Positions 36,201-42,995 of a DNA stretch of 64,000 bases are shown one piece after another. A program made the translations under genes and the position numbers. Positions within the stretch are counted from its first letter, which is position 1; every line of letters starts with the position of its first letter. The notes beneath the pieces were generated by a model. That model saw only the letters and a list, made by a program, of their open reading frames with translations, did not search any database and was not told the origin of the DNA. The stretch spans positions 1-64,000 of the forward strand of contig CAYUQT010000053.1 in the NCBI GenBank assembly GCA_964446835.1, in the 5' to 3' direction. This DNA comes from CAYUQT01 sp964446835 (lineage in GTDB: Bacteria > Planctomycetota > Phycisphaerae > UBA1845 > JAFGLZ01).

Positions 36201-36916
36201 GTCGGCTCACCGGCGGGCGTTCCGGCATCGCCGACGGGTTGGATCGTCAGCTTGACACCTTTGTCGCCAACAGAGCCGGCAGGAGATAACAACACACCCG
36301 CAAAGCCGGGGATGGGTTCTGAACCCACCTCGCCACCTCTGGTCGGGATGGCCATGATCCGCGGCTCGCCCCAATAGGCCCAGTCGTAGTTGCCTTTGCC
36401 GTCGATCGGATTGGTGACGAGCTGAAACTCGATTGTCTGCCCCTCGTATTCATCCAGCGGCACAACAACAGGCAGCCAGTTCCCGGGCATCTGGTCGCGG
36501 CTGAAGACCTGCTTGCCCTTGATGCGGATCATGAATCGCACCCCATTGGCGATCTTGTCCTTGTCCTGATTGATGACCGAGTCGAGGACGCAGGTCCAAC
36601 CGAGGAACACGATCTGCCCCGTAATGGGGGGTGGGCCATCCGCTCGGGCAACACCCTTCTTGGGAATCTCGACGGAGTAGGTGATCGTGCCATCCCCGGT
36701 GCCGGCCGGGTGCATGTTGAGGGCGCGGTAGGAGGCCCGACCACTGGCGAGCTGACCGCGTGGACCCGGTTGCATCAGACCGTTCGGTAACTCAGGTCTG
36801 TACCGGTCGATCAGGTCGGCGATGAGTCCGGGGGAGCTGTCGGCCGCGGACAACATCGCCGCCCGGCCACCGGTGATCAGTCCCACCATCACGACGACGC
36901 CCAGCATCCTGCGCAT
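33293..36916 (-). CDS. Large secreted glycosidase-like protein with alpha/alpha-barrel domain (1207 aa)
   Basis: Signal peptide residues 1-25 (MLGVVVMVGLITGG). Residues about 40-190 form an NPCBM-like beta-sandwich (RASYRALNMHPAG, TGQIVFLGWTCVLDSVINQD). Several beta domains follow. From about residue 760 an alpha/alpha-toroid is suggested by paired helices such as PEGYASQGIVALHAKALLRTARITG and GSAYAIAAYLDAYEITGDRRYLDRAIYWAW. The C-terminus is a small beta domain. The ATG at 36916 is chosen because GGAG lies 8 nt upstream and the signal peptide begins there. It is likely transcribed with the upstream membrane protein and GH-like gene (spacings 86 and 84 nt). No CAZy family is assigned by eye; role inferred in polysaccharide or glycoprotein breakdown. 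Confidence 0.7.
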   Translation of the reverse strand: MRRMLGVVVMVGLITGGRAAMLSAADSSPGLIADLIDRYRPELPNGLMQPGPRGQLASGRASYRALNMHPAGTGDGTITYSVEIPKKGVARADGPPPITGQIVFLGWTCVLDSVINQDKDKIANGVRFMIRIKGKQVFSRDQMPGNWLPVVVPLDEYEGQTIEFQLVTNPIDGKGNYDWAYWGEPRIMAIPTRGGEVGSEPIPGFAGVLLSPAGSVGDKGVKLTIQPVGDAGTPAGEPTDVWMEPATGSPMSVGQFVLGKNLKTDARKVRITAEGGALPAGLRLLAFLPGLELLNVTVGRAVVTEGDDLPICATLRNRGKAPWVPTRERMSFKLCVNSGKGYGEMAGNLWDTNDPNVRIMGRIDRVLAPDEEATFVQWFKAPPVGGGNGQHFAMVSLEADAVVCFGATGCPVDFRVHKAMPILNQSAEPLTRADASEHQVILQNPACRIVWVRLDASGSSQVEWVAHFQLPTDGKWQTAAIAPDLLDVHVGTAKHIPKEKLPAQERVAGPFRNSRCKMTSPEVSARDDSGRPIVTFTAKFQTPAGQPLDARLTYSLDPTEPVVTVTGELTAPQGAPLRRFCPISLRVADGVPTKDRGQALLPGLEYLDKGEPSSSTRDAAPPISNRLMVDPLKITVPMMMASTKVGSVTLIWDANQKWNGKDYGPCAVFASPNLVHKQENHLMEVFAPSFPQYVNENERIAAESYDMPAGSTVTLSAKVVLRPGGDAVAAMKDYFKLNPPPAPTAKRFDLQKLYEVSRYGFMKTVWSEKDQKSNHCVGWAPANAPEFGVFLWLDSLLADDAATRKASLDRAHLIWNNTLRDGNVSGLLSAACCHIMSGNAPFYTGHVAQAIHPMIGHATGIIKGRNADGVWGFHPGGGAQHKALGPEGYASQGIVALHAKALLRTARITGHPDSLAAGLKALDYHERFAVPHGAQGWECPIFEPDVLGSAYAIAAYLDAYEITGDRRYLDRAIYWAWTGMAFQYVWQAPDRQPWMLYASIPVFGSTFFTHSWLGNPVQWCGLVYAYYLQKLAPYDPSFPWKQIAEGMTVSGEYLQFAEEKLELKGTYPDGLYKRLTDRCGPFINPEDIILNRVTIEGHDPQIKTVCVRRQGQPTLHVSSNARLGTPTLSDKTLTVPVSFYANEFSTILLANCPKVAEVSYGDRKLSAVPSIPELPEGWKYLPDTRHLVVRVKHAGGEATPLTLVIGE

Positions 36917-37002
36917 GATCTGTCTCCATCCTGTCCAAGTGTTCTCAGGGAGGGCCATCCCCCCACGGCTGATGCTGCACTCATGCCTTAGGTCGGCGGT
37001 TG

Positions 37003-39066
37003 TCACGGCACGCGGTACTGCCGACACGCGCCGAGTGATCGACCCGTTTTCACGTCGATCGCCACCACATCATAGAGCCCTGCGGCCTGCGGAAGGTTAA
37101 TGATCTCACGCAGTTCGTTCCGGCGGTAGCTCAGCCAGTGACTGTTCCGGACGGCGACCGTTTCGGAATGAACCATCCGGCCGGATGCGTTGCGCCATTC
37201 CAGCCGCCATTTCGTGGCGCGATCACCCGGCAATACCGGCAGGACGTCACGAACGTCGAGATCGAAGGCCAGCACACCGAGGGCCTTTCGCGGGTCCTTC
37301 TCGTCGGGGAAGATGCGAAACCGTGTTTCGCCTTCCCATTCGTCCAGGTAGCGGCGTTGCGAATCCTTCAGGGCATAGAGCACGTCCTGTCCGTCCCGCG
37401 CGACTTCCTTGAGGGCTTCTGTTTCCTTGAGGGCTTCGAGGCTCCGGGGGGGCATCCACATTTCGTGGACCAGAACATACTGAACGCCCAGCGCGGTCAG
37501 ATGGCGGAGGCCCATGACCGTGGGAAAGTCCTCCAGCACGGGCCGGAGTTCCTCGTACAGGCCGGGCCAATAGCTGGCGTAGCCGTTCACCAGCGGTTGC
37601 CATGTGTGCACCGAATTGAACATGTACAAGGCATCGAGCGGTGTGCGGCGGACTGTCGTCGGCACAGGCAGCTCGATCAATGGCGCCTTAGGGTTGATTT
37701 CCGCGAGCCGCTTGTAGAGAGGATGAACGTCGTCGGGTGTGCCGCCCACCTTCTGCATGTCGAGCGGAATGCCCACATACTCAACGGCAATGAGCAGAAC
37801 GGCAGCCGCTGCAACTGTTGCGCGCCACCCGGCGGAGGCAATCGCCCGGAGACATCGTTCCAGCCCGAGAGCCATGAGCACGGTCGCAAAGAGTTGTGCA
37901 AAGACATAGAAGCGGTACACCGATCGAACCGAGTTGAATGCCGGGAGCGTAAGAAACAGCAACCCGTAGGGGCCGGGAATCTTCAGAGGACCGACTCGGA
38001 TCCACAGACCCAGCGAAAACAACAGGGCCAACAGGGCCGCCGCAAGGTAGAAGCGATAGACGTATCGGGTTCGCCGCTCGGCCGGGCCGGCGGTCTTGCG
38101 GAACAGGGCCGTCACTCCGCCGATGCCGGCCAGCAGCCCGAACGTAATACCTGGGAAACAGACGACCGGCCCCACGTCGTCGCGCCGATCGCGAAACGTG
38201 ATGCCGAACCCGTTGTAATACAGCCGCTGCTGCACGCCCGGCACGAGCAATTGAGGCCACGTCATCGGTAGAGTCGGGCCATGGTAGAAGCCCATGTCGC
38301 GATGGTTCCGCTTGATTGTGACGAACAACGGAACGACCAGTCCCAGGCAGACCGCGCCCACCACCAGAAGCTTGTACCACAACCGGCCCCACGGGATGCG
38401 TCGGCAGAACCAGAGGAACCACAGGGCGCAGAACACGATGGCGAAGAGGGCATATTGATAGGAGCTGGTTAGCAGCCAGATCCCACAGAGACCGGCCAGA
38501 ACGGCTCGAACCCATGTCGGCCGATCAATCAACCGGTGCAGCGATGCCATCAGGAACGGCACGGGATAGATGAACAGCGTCACGAGGCAGTAGCTCTCCG
38601 CGATCATGTAGGGACAGAATGCCATCGCCCCACCCGCCACGACCGACACACCCCGGGCGAGCCCCAACTGCGACACCCAGAGATAGGTGCCCAGGGCGGT
38701 CAGGAAGAACGCTCCCAGGATGATCAGGTTATAGCTCAGCGTGATGTTGTGGCTGAGGCGGTGCACCGGCCAGGTGGAGACGACCGGCGAAAGGATGTTC
38801 TCGGAATAGGTCATCACCCTGGGATGAGGGTAGAAGATGTTCGCATCCCAATAGCGCGACAGTCCGGTATCGAGCGCATGGTGGGTCCAGGCGATGATGT
38901 ACAAACCGTGATAGGGTACGAGCAAGGTCCATTTCGGCACCAGCGGGATCTTCGAGCCGAGGTGCAGGATCATGGGCCAGGTCATGACCCCTGTCAGAAT
39001 GAGGTGGATGGCCGCCGCGGCCAGATGCCGCCGCAGGCGCGCGCCGGATGAAGGTGGCGCAACCAT
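37003..39066 (-). CDS. Multi-spanning membrane protein, GT-C-like
   Basis: A 687-aa protein with around ten or more transmembrane helices in the first 430 residues (for example LAAAAIHLILTGVMTWPMIL, YNLIILGAFFLTALGTYLW, YALFAIVFCALWFLWFC, FYLAAALLALLFSLGLW). A soluble C-terminal domain of about 240 residues follows (VGGTPDDVHPLYKRLAEINPKAPLIELPVP). The early loop with HHALDTGLSRYWDANIFYPH, ahead of the third helix, resembles the acidic/aromatic loop of GT-C/YfhO-type glycosyltransferases, though no DxD-type motif is certain. GGGAGAG precedes the ATG at 39066. Probably transfers sugars from a lipid carrier to exported polymers. Confidence 0.65.
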   Translation of the reverse strand: MVAPPSSGARLRRHLAAAAIHLILTGVMTWPMILHLGSKIPLVPKWTLLVPYHGLYIIAWTHHALDTGLSRYWDANIFYPHPRVMTYSENILSPVVSTWPVHRLSHNITLSYNLIILGAFFLTALGTYLWVSQLGLARGVSVVAGGAMAFCPYMIAESYCLVTLFIYPVPFLMASLHRLIDRPTWVRAVLAGLCGIWLLTSSYQYALFAIVFCALWFLWFCRRIPWGRLWYKLLVVGAVCLGLVVPLFVTIKRNHRDMGFYHGPTLPMTWPQLLVPGVQQRLYYNGFGITFRDRRDDVGPVVCFPGITFGLLAGIGGVTALFRKTAGPAERRTRYVYRFYLAAALLALLFSLGLWIRVGPLKIPGPYGLLFLTLPAFNSVRSVYRFYVFAQLFATVLMALGLERCLRAIASAGWRATVAAAAVLLIAVEYVGIPLDMQKVGGTPDDVHPLYKRLAEINPKAPLIELPVPTTVRRTPLDALYMFNSVHTWQPLVNGYASYWPGLYEELRPVLEDFPTVMGLRHLTALGVQYVLVHEMWMPPRSLEALKETEALKEVARDGQDVLYALKDSQRRYLDEWEGETRFRIFPDEKDPRKALGVLAFDLDVRDVLPVLPGDRATKWRLEWRNASGRMVHSETVAVRNSHWLSYRRNELREIINLPQAAGLYDVVAIDVKTGRSLGACRQYRVP

Positions 39067-39150
39067 GTGTGACTCTCCCTGAATGGCCTCCATTGGCGGA
39101 GACTCCCTGTGAAGGGCCCGCGATCGGGTCCGGAGTCGAGCGCGGTTCCC

Positions 39151-41469
39151 CTACTTGTCTGCCTCGGCCTTGAGCTGTCGGGCCTTGTCGCGGAGCGGAC
39201 GCCAGACATATTCGGCCATCGTGGCGATAGCCCCGCGATCCGATGAGTCGCGGGCGACCGCGGCATAGGCCTCGATCATCCGGCGGGCGTTCTGCTCGGC
39301 CTGTTCGGCCAGTTTGGCTGCTTCGGCGAATCGTGCCCTGCCGGCATTGGCCTTGCCGGCCTTTCGGGCCTCTTCGGCGGCGGTTTGCGCGGCGGCGGCC
39401 TGCATGGTTGCCTCGATAGTGTCGATGTATCCGGCGCCGAACGCGAATCGGCCCATCCAGTAGCCCAGGTACTCGTCGCCTGCCGCCGAACGGGCTCGCG
39501 ATCCGGCCTGGCCTTGAGTGGCCCGGCGGGCGCGATCTGCCTTGCGAACCAGGTCGAGCGCGTTGAGATACGCCCGGCGCGTATCGACGAGATACGACGG
39601 GAGCCCTCCGGCGTGCCAGTGATTCATGATCATGCCCGGCACGGGGAAGGTCAGCCCCAACCCCGGCCCCTCCAACGCCAATGTCAGCTTCTCGAGTTCA
39701 TGCATGGCTTCGAGCATGGCGGGAACGGCCTCAGGACCGCACACCGCGCCGATCTGGCGGCGGTAGAGGTCGTCGACCGTCGGCGTGGTGTCCCATGCGC
39801 GGCGGGCGATGCAGCCCACCGACAGATCGTGATCTCCGATGAGCCAGTAGCGAGTGCTGAAGCCAGCCCACTTCGCCGGCGTGATGACGTCGAGGAGTGA
39901 TACGAGGGAGCCCGTTGTCAGTTGCGGCAGAACACCGACGTTGTCGTCGTGCAGCGTCAGGATCAGGCTTGCGGGCACGTCTTTGCCGGGCAGGCTTCGC
40001 AGCACCTCTTTCCGGGTCAGGACGCGACTGGCCGTGTAGTCAACGATGTTGAGTGACTCCCAGCCGGTCTTCATGAGTTTCGGCAAGACCGGAAACAGCT
40101 CCTCAGCCACGCAGTTGTAGACGATCTTTATGTCCGGTCGCCGACTGTCCTTGAGCGCGCCCCGATCAGTGACCAGGCGATCGTAGAAGTACAGTGCGAC
40201 GATGTCGCCCTTGACCTCCTGAAGCGCCCGCTCCGCGCCGCCAGGATATCCCGTTCGCCTGCCCGCCTGCTCGAGCACCGCCGCCAACGGGCGGACCTTT
40301 TCGATGTGGTACTTGGCATCCAGGGCCTTCCACGCTCGCTCGTAGTGGCTCGACCAGGCGCGAAACTCCGGCATCCCCAGCAGCACGTACTCGCACTCGG
40401 GATAGGTGTTCACGGCAGCCTTGAGAAACTCACCGGCCAGCTCGTTCATGTCTGTGTCGTCGATGTCCGTCTGCGGACCCGGGCCGATGGTCATGTTGGC
40501 GAGTTGATGGACTGGCTTGGGGTCTTTCAGCAGCGGGGCGAATTCCAGCGGATACTCGGTCAGCGAGGCCGTCACGCCACAGGACATCCCGAGGCTCTGA
40601 GCCAGGGCCGTGATGCCGTGGCAGAGCTTCTGTCCCGCCGCCACGAAATCCTCGTAGCTCTGGCCACGAGGCAGGTCCGGGTTCCAGAACTCTTCGACAT
40701 TGCCGAAGATCTTGCGCCCCGGCATATCGTCGGTGATGGGGTAGTGGTACTTGTACCACAGGTGGGCTTCCTTCCGTCGTATGCCCTTGACCACGGGATC
40801 GACGAACGGCTGCCAGGGATAGAGCGACAGGAAGATGCGATTGAACTTCATCTTGGCGAGCTGACCGAGGACCACCTTGTAGTCGGCCATGCCCCACGAC
40901 TCGGGCCCGCAGGCAAAATCATTGACCGCCCGCCACCACCGTACGCGAAGGACGGGTTCCATCACGACATCCTGCTCGGGAACGCTCAGGTTGACCACCG
41001 CATGGACGTCCGCCTTGGCGGGCAGGACATCGCCGTGCAGCAGGTAGGTCACGCCCCATCGCTCGACGAGTTCATAGACCGCCCACAACGTCGCAACCGG
41101 ACTGCCGCCACCGACGATCATTGCCGGCCGGCCGTTCAGACGGGCTCTCTTGATGACAATGCCCTGATCGCTGACCGCTGGCCAGCCCGTCGGCCCCAGC
41201 GCCTTGGCCACGTGGGGATTGGTCTGGGGAGCGCCGATCAGATAGAGAGTTCCGGGATAGCGCAACGGATCATCCACCGAATCGGGGACGAATCCGAACA
41301 CCTTGCGGATGTAGTCGGCGAGTTGGTCGGCGGCAAAACGCTCAAGCCTCGACACGTCGGCCCCCAGTGTGATTCCAACCTTGGCGGCCGACGGCTCCTC
41401 CGCTGTTGCTTTTCGACCGTAGAAGAACATCGCCATCAGAACACACCCCGTCAGCATTCGCGACCGCAT
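39151..41469 (-). CDS. Secreted glycosidase-like protein with GH67/GH20-type N-terminal domain
   Basis: A 772-aa protein. The signal peptide begins at the ATG at 41469 (MRSRMLTGCVLMAMFFYGRKATA), with AAGGGG upstream. Residues 25-170 form the alpha/beta domain that precedes the catalytic barrel in alpha-glucuronidases and hexosaminidases (ERFAADQLADYIRKVFGF, GGGSPVATLWAVYELVERWGV). The central part (MADYKVVLGQLAKMKFNRIFLSLY, AAGQKLCHGITALAQSLGM, CEYVLLGMPEFRAW) reads as a TIM barrel. The last 150 residues are helical and Ala-rich (AAAAQTAAEEARKAGKANAG). Catalytic residues cannot be assigned. It starts the minus-strand run with the GT-C-like and 1207-aa proteins. Confidence 0.65.
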   Translation of the reverse strand: MRSRMLTGCVLMAMFFYGRKATAEEPSAAKVGITLGADVSRLERFAADQLADYIRKVFGFVPDSVDDPLRYPGTLYLIGAPQTNPHVAKALGPTGWPAVSDQGIVIKRARLNGRPAMIVGGGSPVATLWAVYELVERWGVTYLLHGDVLPAKADVHAVVNLSVPEQDVVMEPVLRVRWWRAVNDFACGPESWGMADYKVVLGQLAKMKFNRIFLSLYPWQPFVDPVVKGIRRKEAHLWYKYHYPITDDMPGRKIFGNVEEFWNPDLPRGQSYEDFVAAGQKLCHGITALAQSLGMSCGVTASLTEYPLEFAPLLKDPKPVHQLANMTIGPGPQTDIDDTDMNELAGEFLKAAVNTYPECEYVLLGMPEFRAWSSHYERAWKALDAKYHIEKVRPLAAVLEQAGRRTGYPGGAERALQEVKGDIVALYFYDRLVTDRGALKDSRRPDIKIVYNCVAEELFPVLPKLMKTGWESLNIVDYTASRVLTRKEVLRSLPGKDVPASLILTLHDDNVGVLPQLTTGSLVSLLDVITPAKWAGFSTRYWLIGDHDLSVGCIARRAWDTTPTVDDLYRRQIGAVCGPEAVPAMLEAMHELEKLTLALEGPGLGLTFPVPGMIMNHWHAGGLPSYLVDTRRAYLNALDLVRKADRARRATQGQAGSRARSAAGDEYLGYWMGRFAFGAGYIDTIEATMQAAAAQTAAEEARKAGKANAGRARFAEAAKLAEQAEQNARRMIEAYAAVARDSSDRGAIATMAEYVWRPLRDKARQLKAEADK

Positions 41470-41850
41470 GCCGAACCCCTTCTGGTGCGCCGAGAACCCC
41501 GCCATCCGTTCGAACCGGCAGCCATGTTAGGGTCAAAACCCATGGGCGAAAAGGCCTCCCTGGGGCCCCCGCCCGGTCATCCAACCCTCCTGCTCGCCCC
41601 CCGAGCCGTTCCGGAAGGTCGGGAGATTGGCCCTTGGCACTATTTGAATCTCCACCTGCGGCGGGTGCGAGACGCGGCACGGAGGGATAGGGAGCCCTGG
41701 CGGTGGAATTCTGCACTTATATTGATACAGGAGCAACGGCGACCCTGTCCCCTACAGCGGAACATTAAAAATTACCCATATTAACATTTCTTGGGTCGTT
41801 GGCGGTTATTGCGCGAAAGTTTTTTCGACAAGACAACCGATAACTAGCTT
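41470..41850. other. Divergent intergenic region with AT-rich promoter zone
   Basis: About 380 bases between the divergent glycosidase-like gene and the hairpin-rich leader. The stretch 41755-41850 is strikingly AT-rich for this genome (ATTAAAAATTACCC, GTTTTTTCG) and is the best candidate promoter zone for the downstream gene. TTGACT occurs at 41850, but a well-spaced -10 box is not obvious. No gene is supported here. Confidence 0.4.
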
Positions 41851-42070
41851 GACTGGTTCATCCAGTCTACCCAAGTTAACACAATGCAAGAACAAAATCA
41901 CATCCTAGAAAGACCAGCGAATCAAGGCAACATGCCTTTGGGTATATGCCGGCGGGGATGGTCCGGCGTCATGGTTGGGACTAAGCCGGCTGTGGGTCGG
42001 GGTCGGATGGAGTCCGACCTCGACCCTTCTGAGTTTCAACTCAGGACAGTCGACGGTAACAAAGGGCAAC
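41851..42070 (+). ncRNA. Candidate structured 5' leader RNA of the B12-fold protein gene
   Basis: Five consecutive stems can be drawn in the 220 nt before the start codon. They are GACTGG/CCAGTC (41851-41867, 5-nt loop); AAGGC/GCCTT (41924-41938); ATGCCGG/CCGGCGT with one G-U pair (41946-41969); a 14-bp arm pair with one G-U pair and a 5-nt loop (41994-42026); and CTGAGT/ACTCAG with loop TTCA (42029-42044). The region shows no good coding frame with a ribosome site. The density and strength of stems suggest a regulatory leader. I could not match it to a known riboswitch consensus; conserved cobalamin-riboswitch boxes are not visible. Confidence 0.45.
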
Positions 42071-42811
42071 ATGATGCGTCTGGAAAACCTGCTGGATCAG
42101 TATCTCGATCCTCTCTTGTCTGGCAATCGCCAGGAGTGCCGTGAAGTCATCCACAAGTCTCTTCGACTGGGAATGGATCCCAAGTCGATCTATCACCAGG
42201 TCCTCTGGCCTGCGATGGAACGAGTCGACCAGCTTTACCGGGCCGACCGGATCAACAAAGCGGTCGAGAACATGGCTTGTCGGATCAATCGGGCTCTGGC
42301 CGACCAGGTTCAGAGTCGCCTTCCGCGGACTCAAACCAACGGCAAGAAGCTGATGGTGTTGTGTGCGGACAACGAGCCGGAGGAGCTCGGCGCCCAGATG
42401 GTCTCGGACCTTTTCGAGGCCGACGGATGGACGGTGTTCTTCCTGGGCGGTGGCGTGCCGCACGACGAGGTTCTCGGCATGATCGGACAGGTTCGCCCCG
42501 AGATGCTGCTGATTTTCGGGACCCAGCCCAGTGGTGTGCCGGGCGTGCGCCGGTTGATCGACCTGATTCGCGAGGTCGGCGTACACCCGACGATGAACAC
42601 GATGATCTCCGGCGGCGTCTTCAACCGGGCCGACGGGCTCTGGGAAGAGGTGAACGCGGACCTGTTTGCCGCGACCGCCGACGAGGCGTTGGCGGTGGCC
42701 AACGAGGCTGAGCCTCGGACACCGGACGTCCGAATTCCGGGTGCACCCAAGAAGCGTCGTCGTCGCCGTCGTCCCCCCCTTCTCGAACGAGCGGCGGTTC
42801 TGGCCGGGTAG
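42071..42811 (+). CDS. B12-binding-fold protein without the ligating His, with poly-Arg tail
   Basis: About 246 aa. Residues 1-85 are a helical bundle like the cap domain of corrinoid proteins (LLDQYLDPLLSGNRQECREVI, IYHQVLWPAMERVDQLYRADR). Residues 92-215 form the Rossmann-like B12-binding fold (KLMVLCADNEPEELGAQM, GWTVFFLGGGVPHDEVLGMI, MISGGVFNRADGLW). The cobalamin-ligand motif Asp-x-His-x-x-Gly is replaced by Asp-Asn-Glu-Pro-Glu-Glu-Leu-Gly, so no lower-axial His is present. The tail contains Pro-Lys-Lys followed by six Arg (about residues 226-234). Start: tandem ATGs at 42071/42074 with AAAGGG upstream. It could be a corrinoid sensor using base-on binding, or a protein that no longer binds B12. 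Confidence 0.75.
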   Translation: MMRLENLLDQYLDPLLSGNRQECREVIHKSLRLGMDPKSIYHQVLWPAMERVDQLYRADRINKAVENMACRINRALADQVQSRLPRTQTNGKKLMVLCADNEPEELGAQMVSDLFEADGWTVFFLGGGVPHDEVLGMIGQVRPEMLLIFGTQPSGVPGVRRLIDLIREVGVHPTMNTMISGGVFNRADGLWEEVNADLFAATADEALAVANEAEPRTPDVRIPGAPKKRRRRRRPPLLERAAVLAG

Positions 42812-42857
42812 GTCTGAACCCCCCCTTCGATTCACCCCATCCCATGTTGCATGATAT

Positions 42858-42894
42858 GCGGGCGGCCCGTGTCAGGATGACGCGGGCCACCCGC
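42858..42894 (+). terminator. Strong terminator-like hairpin after the B12-fold gene
   Basis: Arms GGCCCGTGTC (42864-42873) and GACGCGGGCC (42879-42888) pair over 10 bp (one G-T), loop AGGAT. Outer arms GCGGG/CCCGC extend the stem by 5 bp across one mismatch. No U-tract follows, so it is either a non-canonical terminator or an RNA-stabilising stem. It lies 47 nt after the stop codon. Confidence 0.5.
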
Positions 42895-42995
42895 CACGAT
42901 GGTCTGCCGAACCCCTTGTCACCTTCCGACAAAGCCGTCAGGATGTGGGCCTCATACCGCATGGCGCACTGAGGCGGAATCGCCGGGAGGTCCCC

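Noticed and set aside
41851..42070. Leader as a cobalamin riboswitch
   Set aside because: The conserved B12-box type sequence and characteristic core were not found by eye; the stems differ in order and length. It is kept only as an unclassified structured leader.
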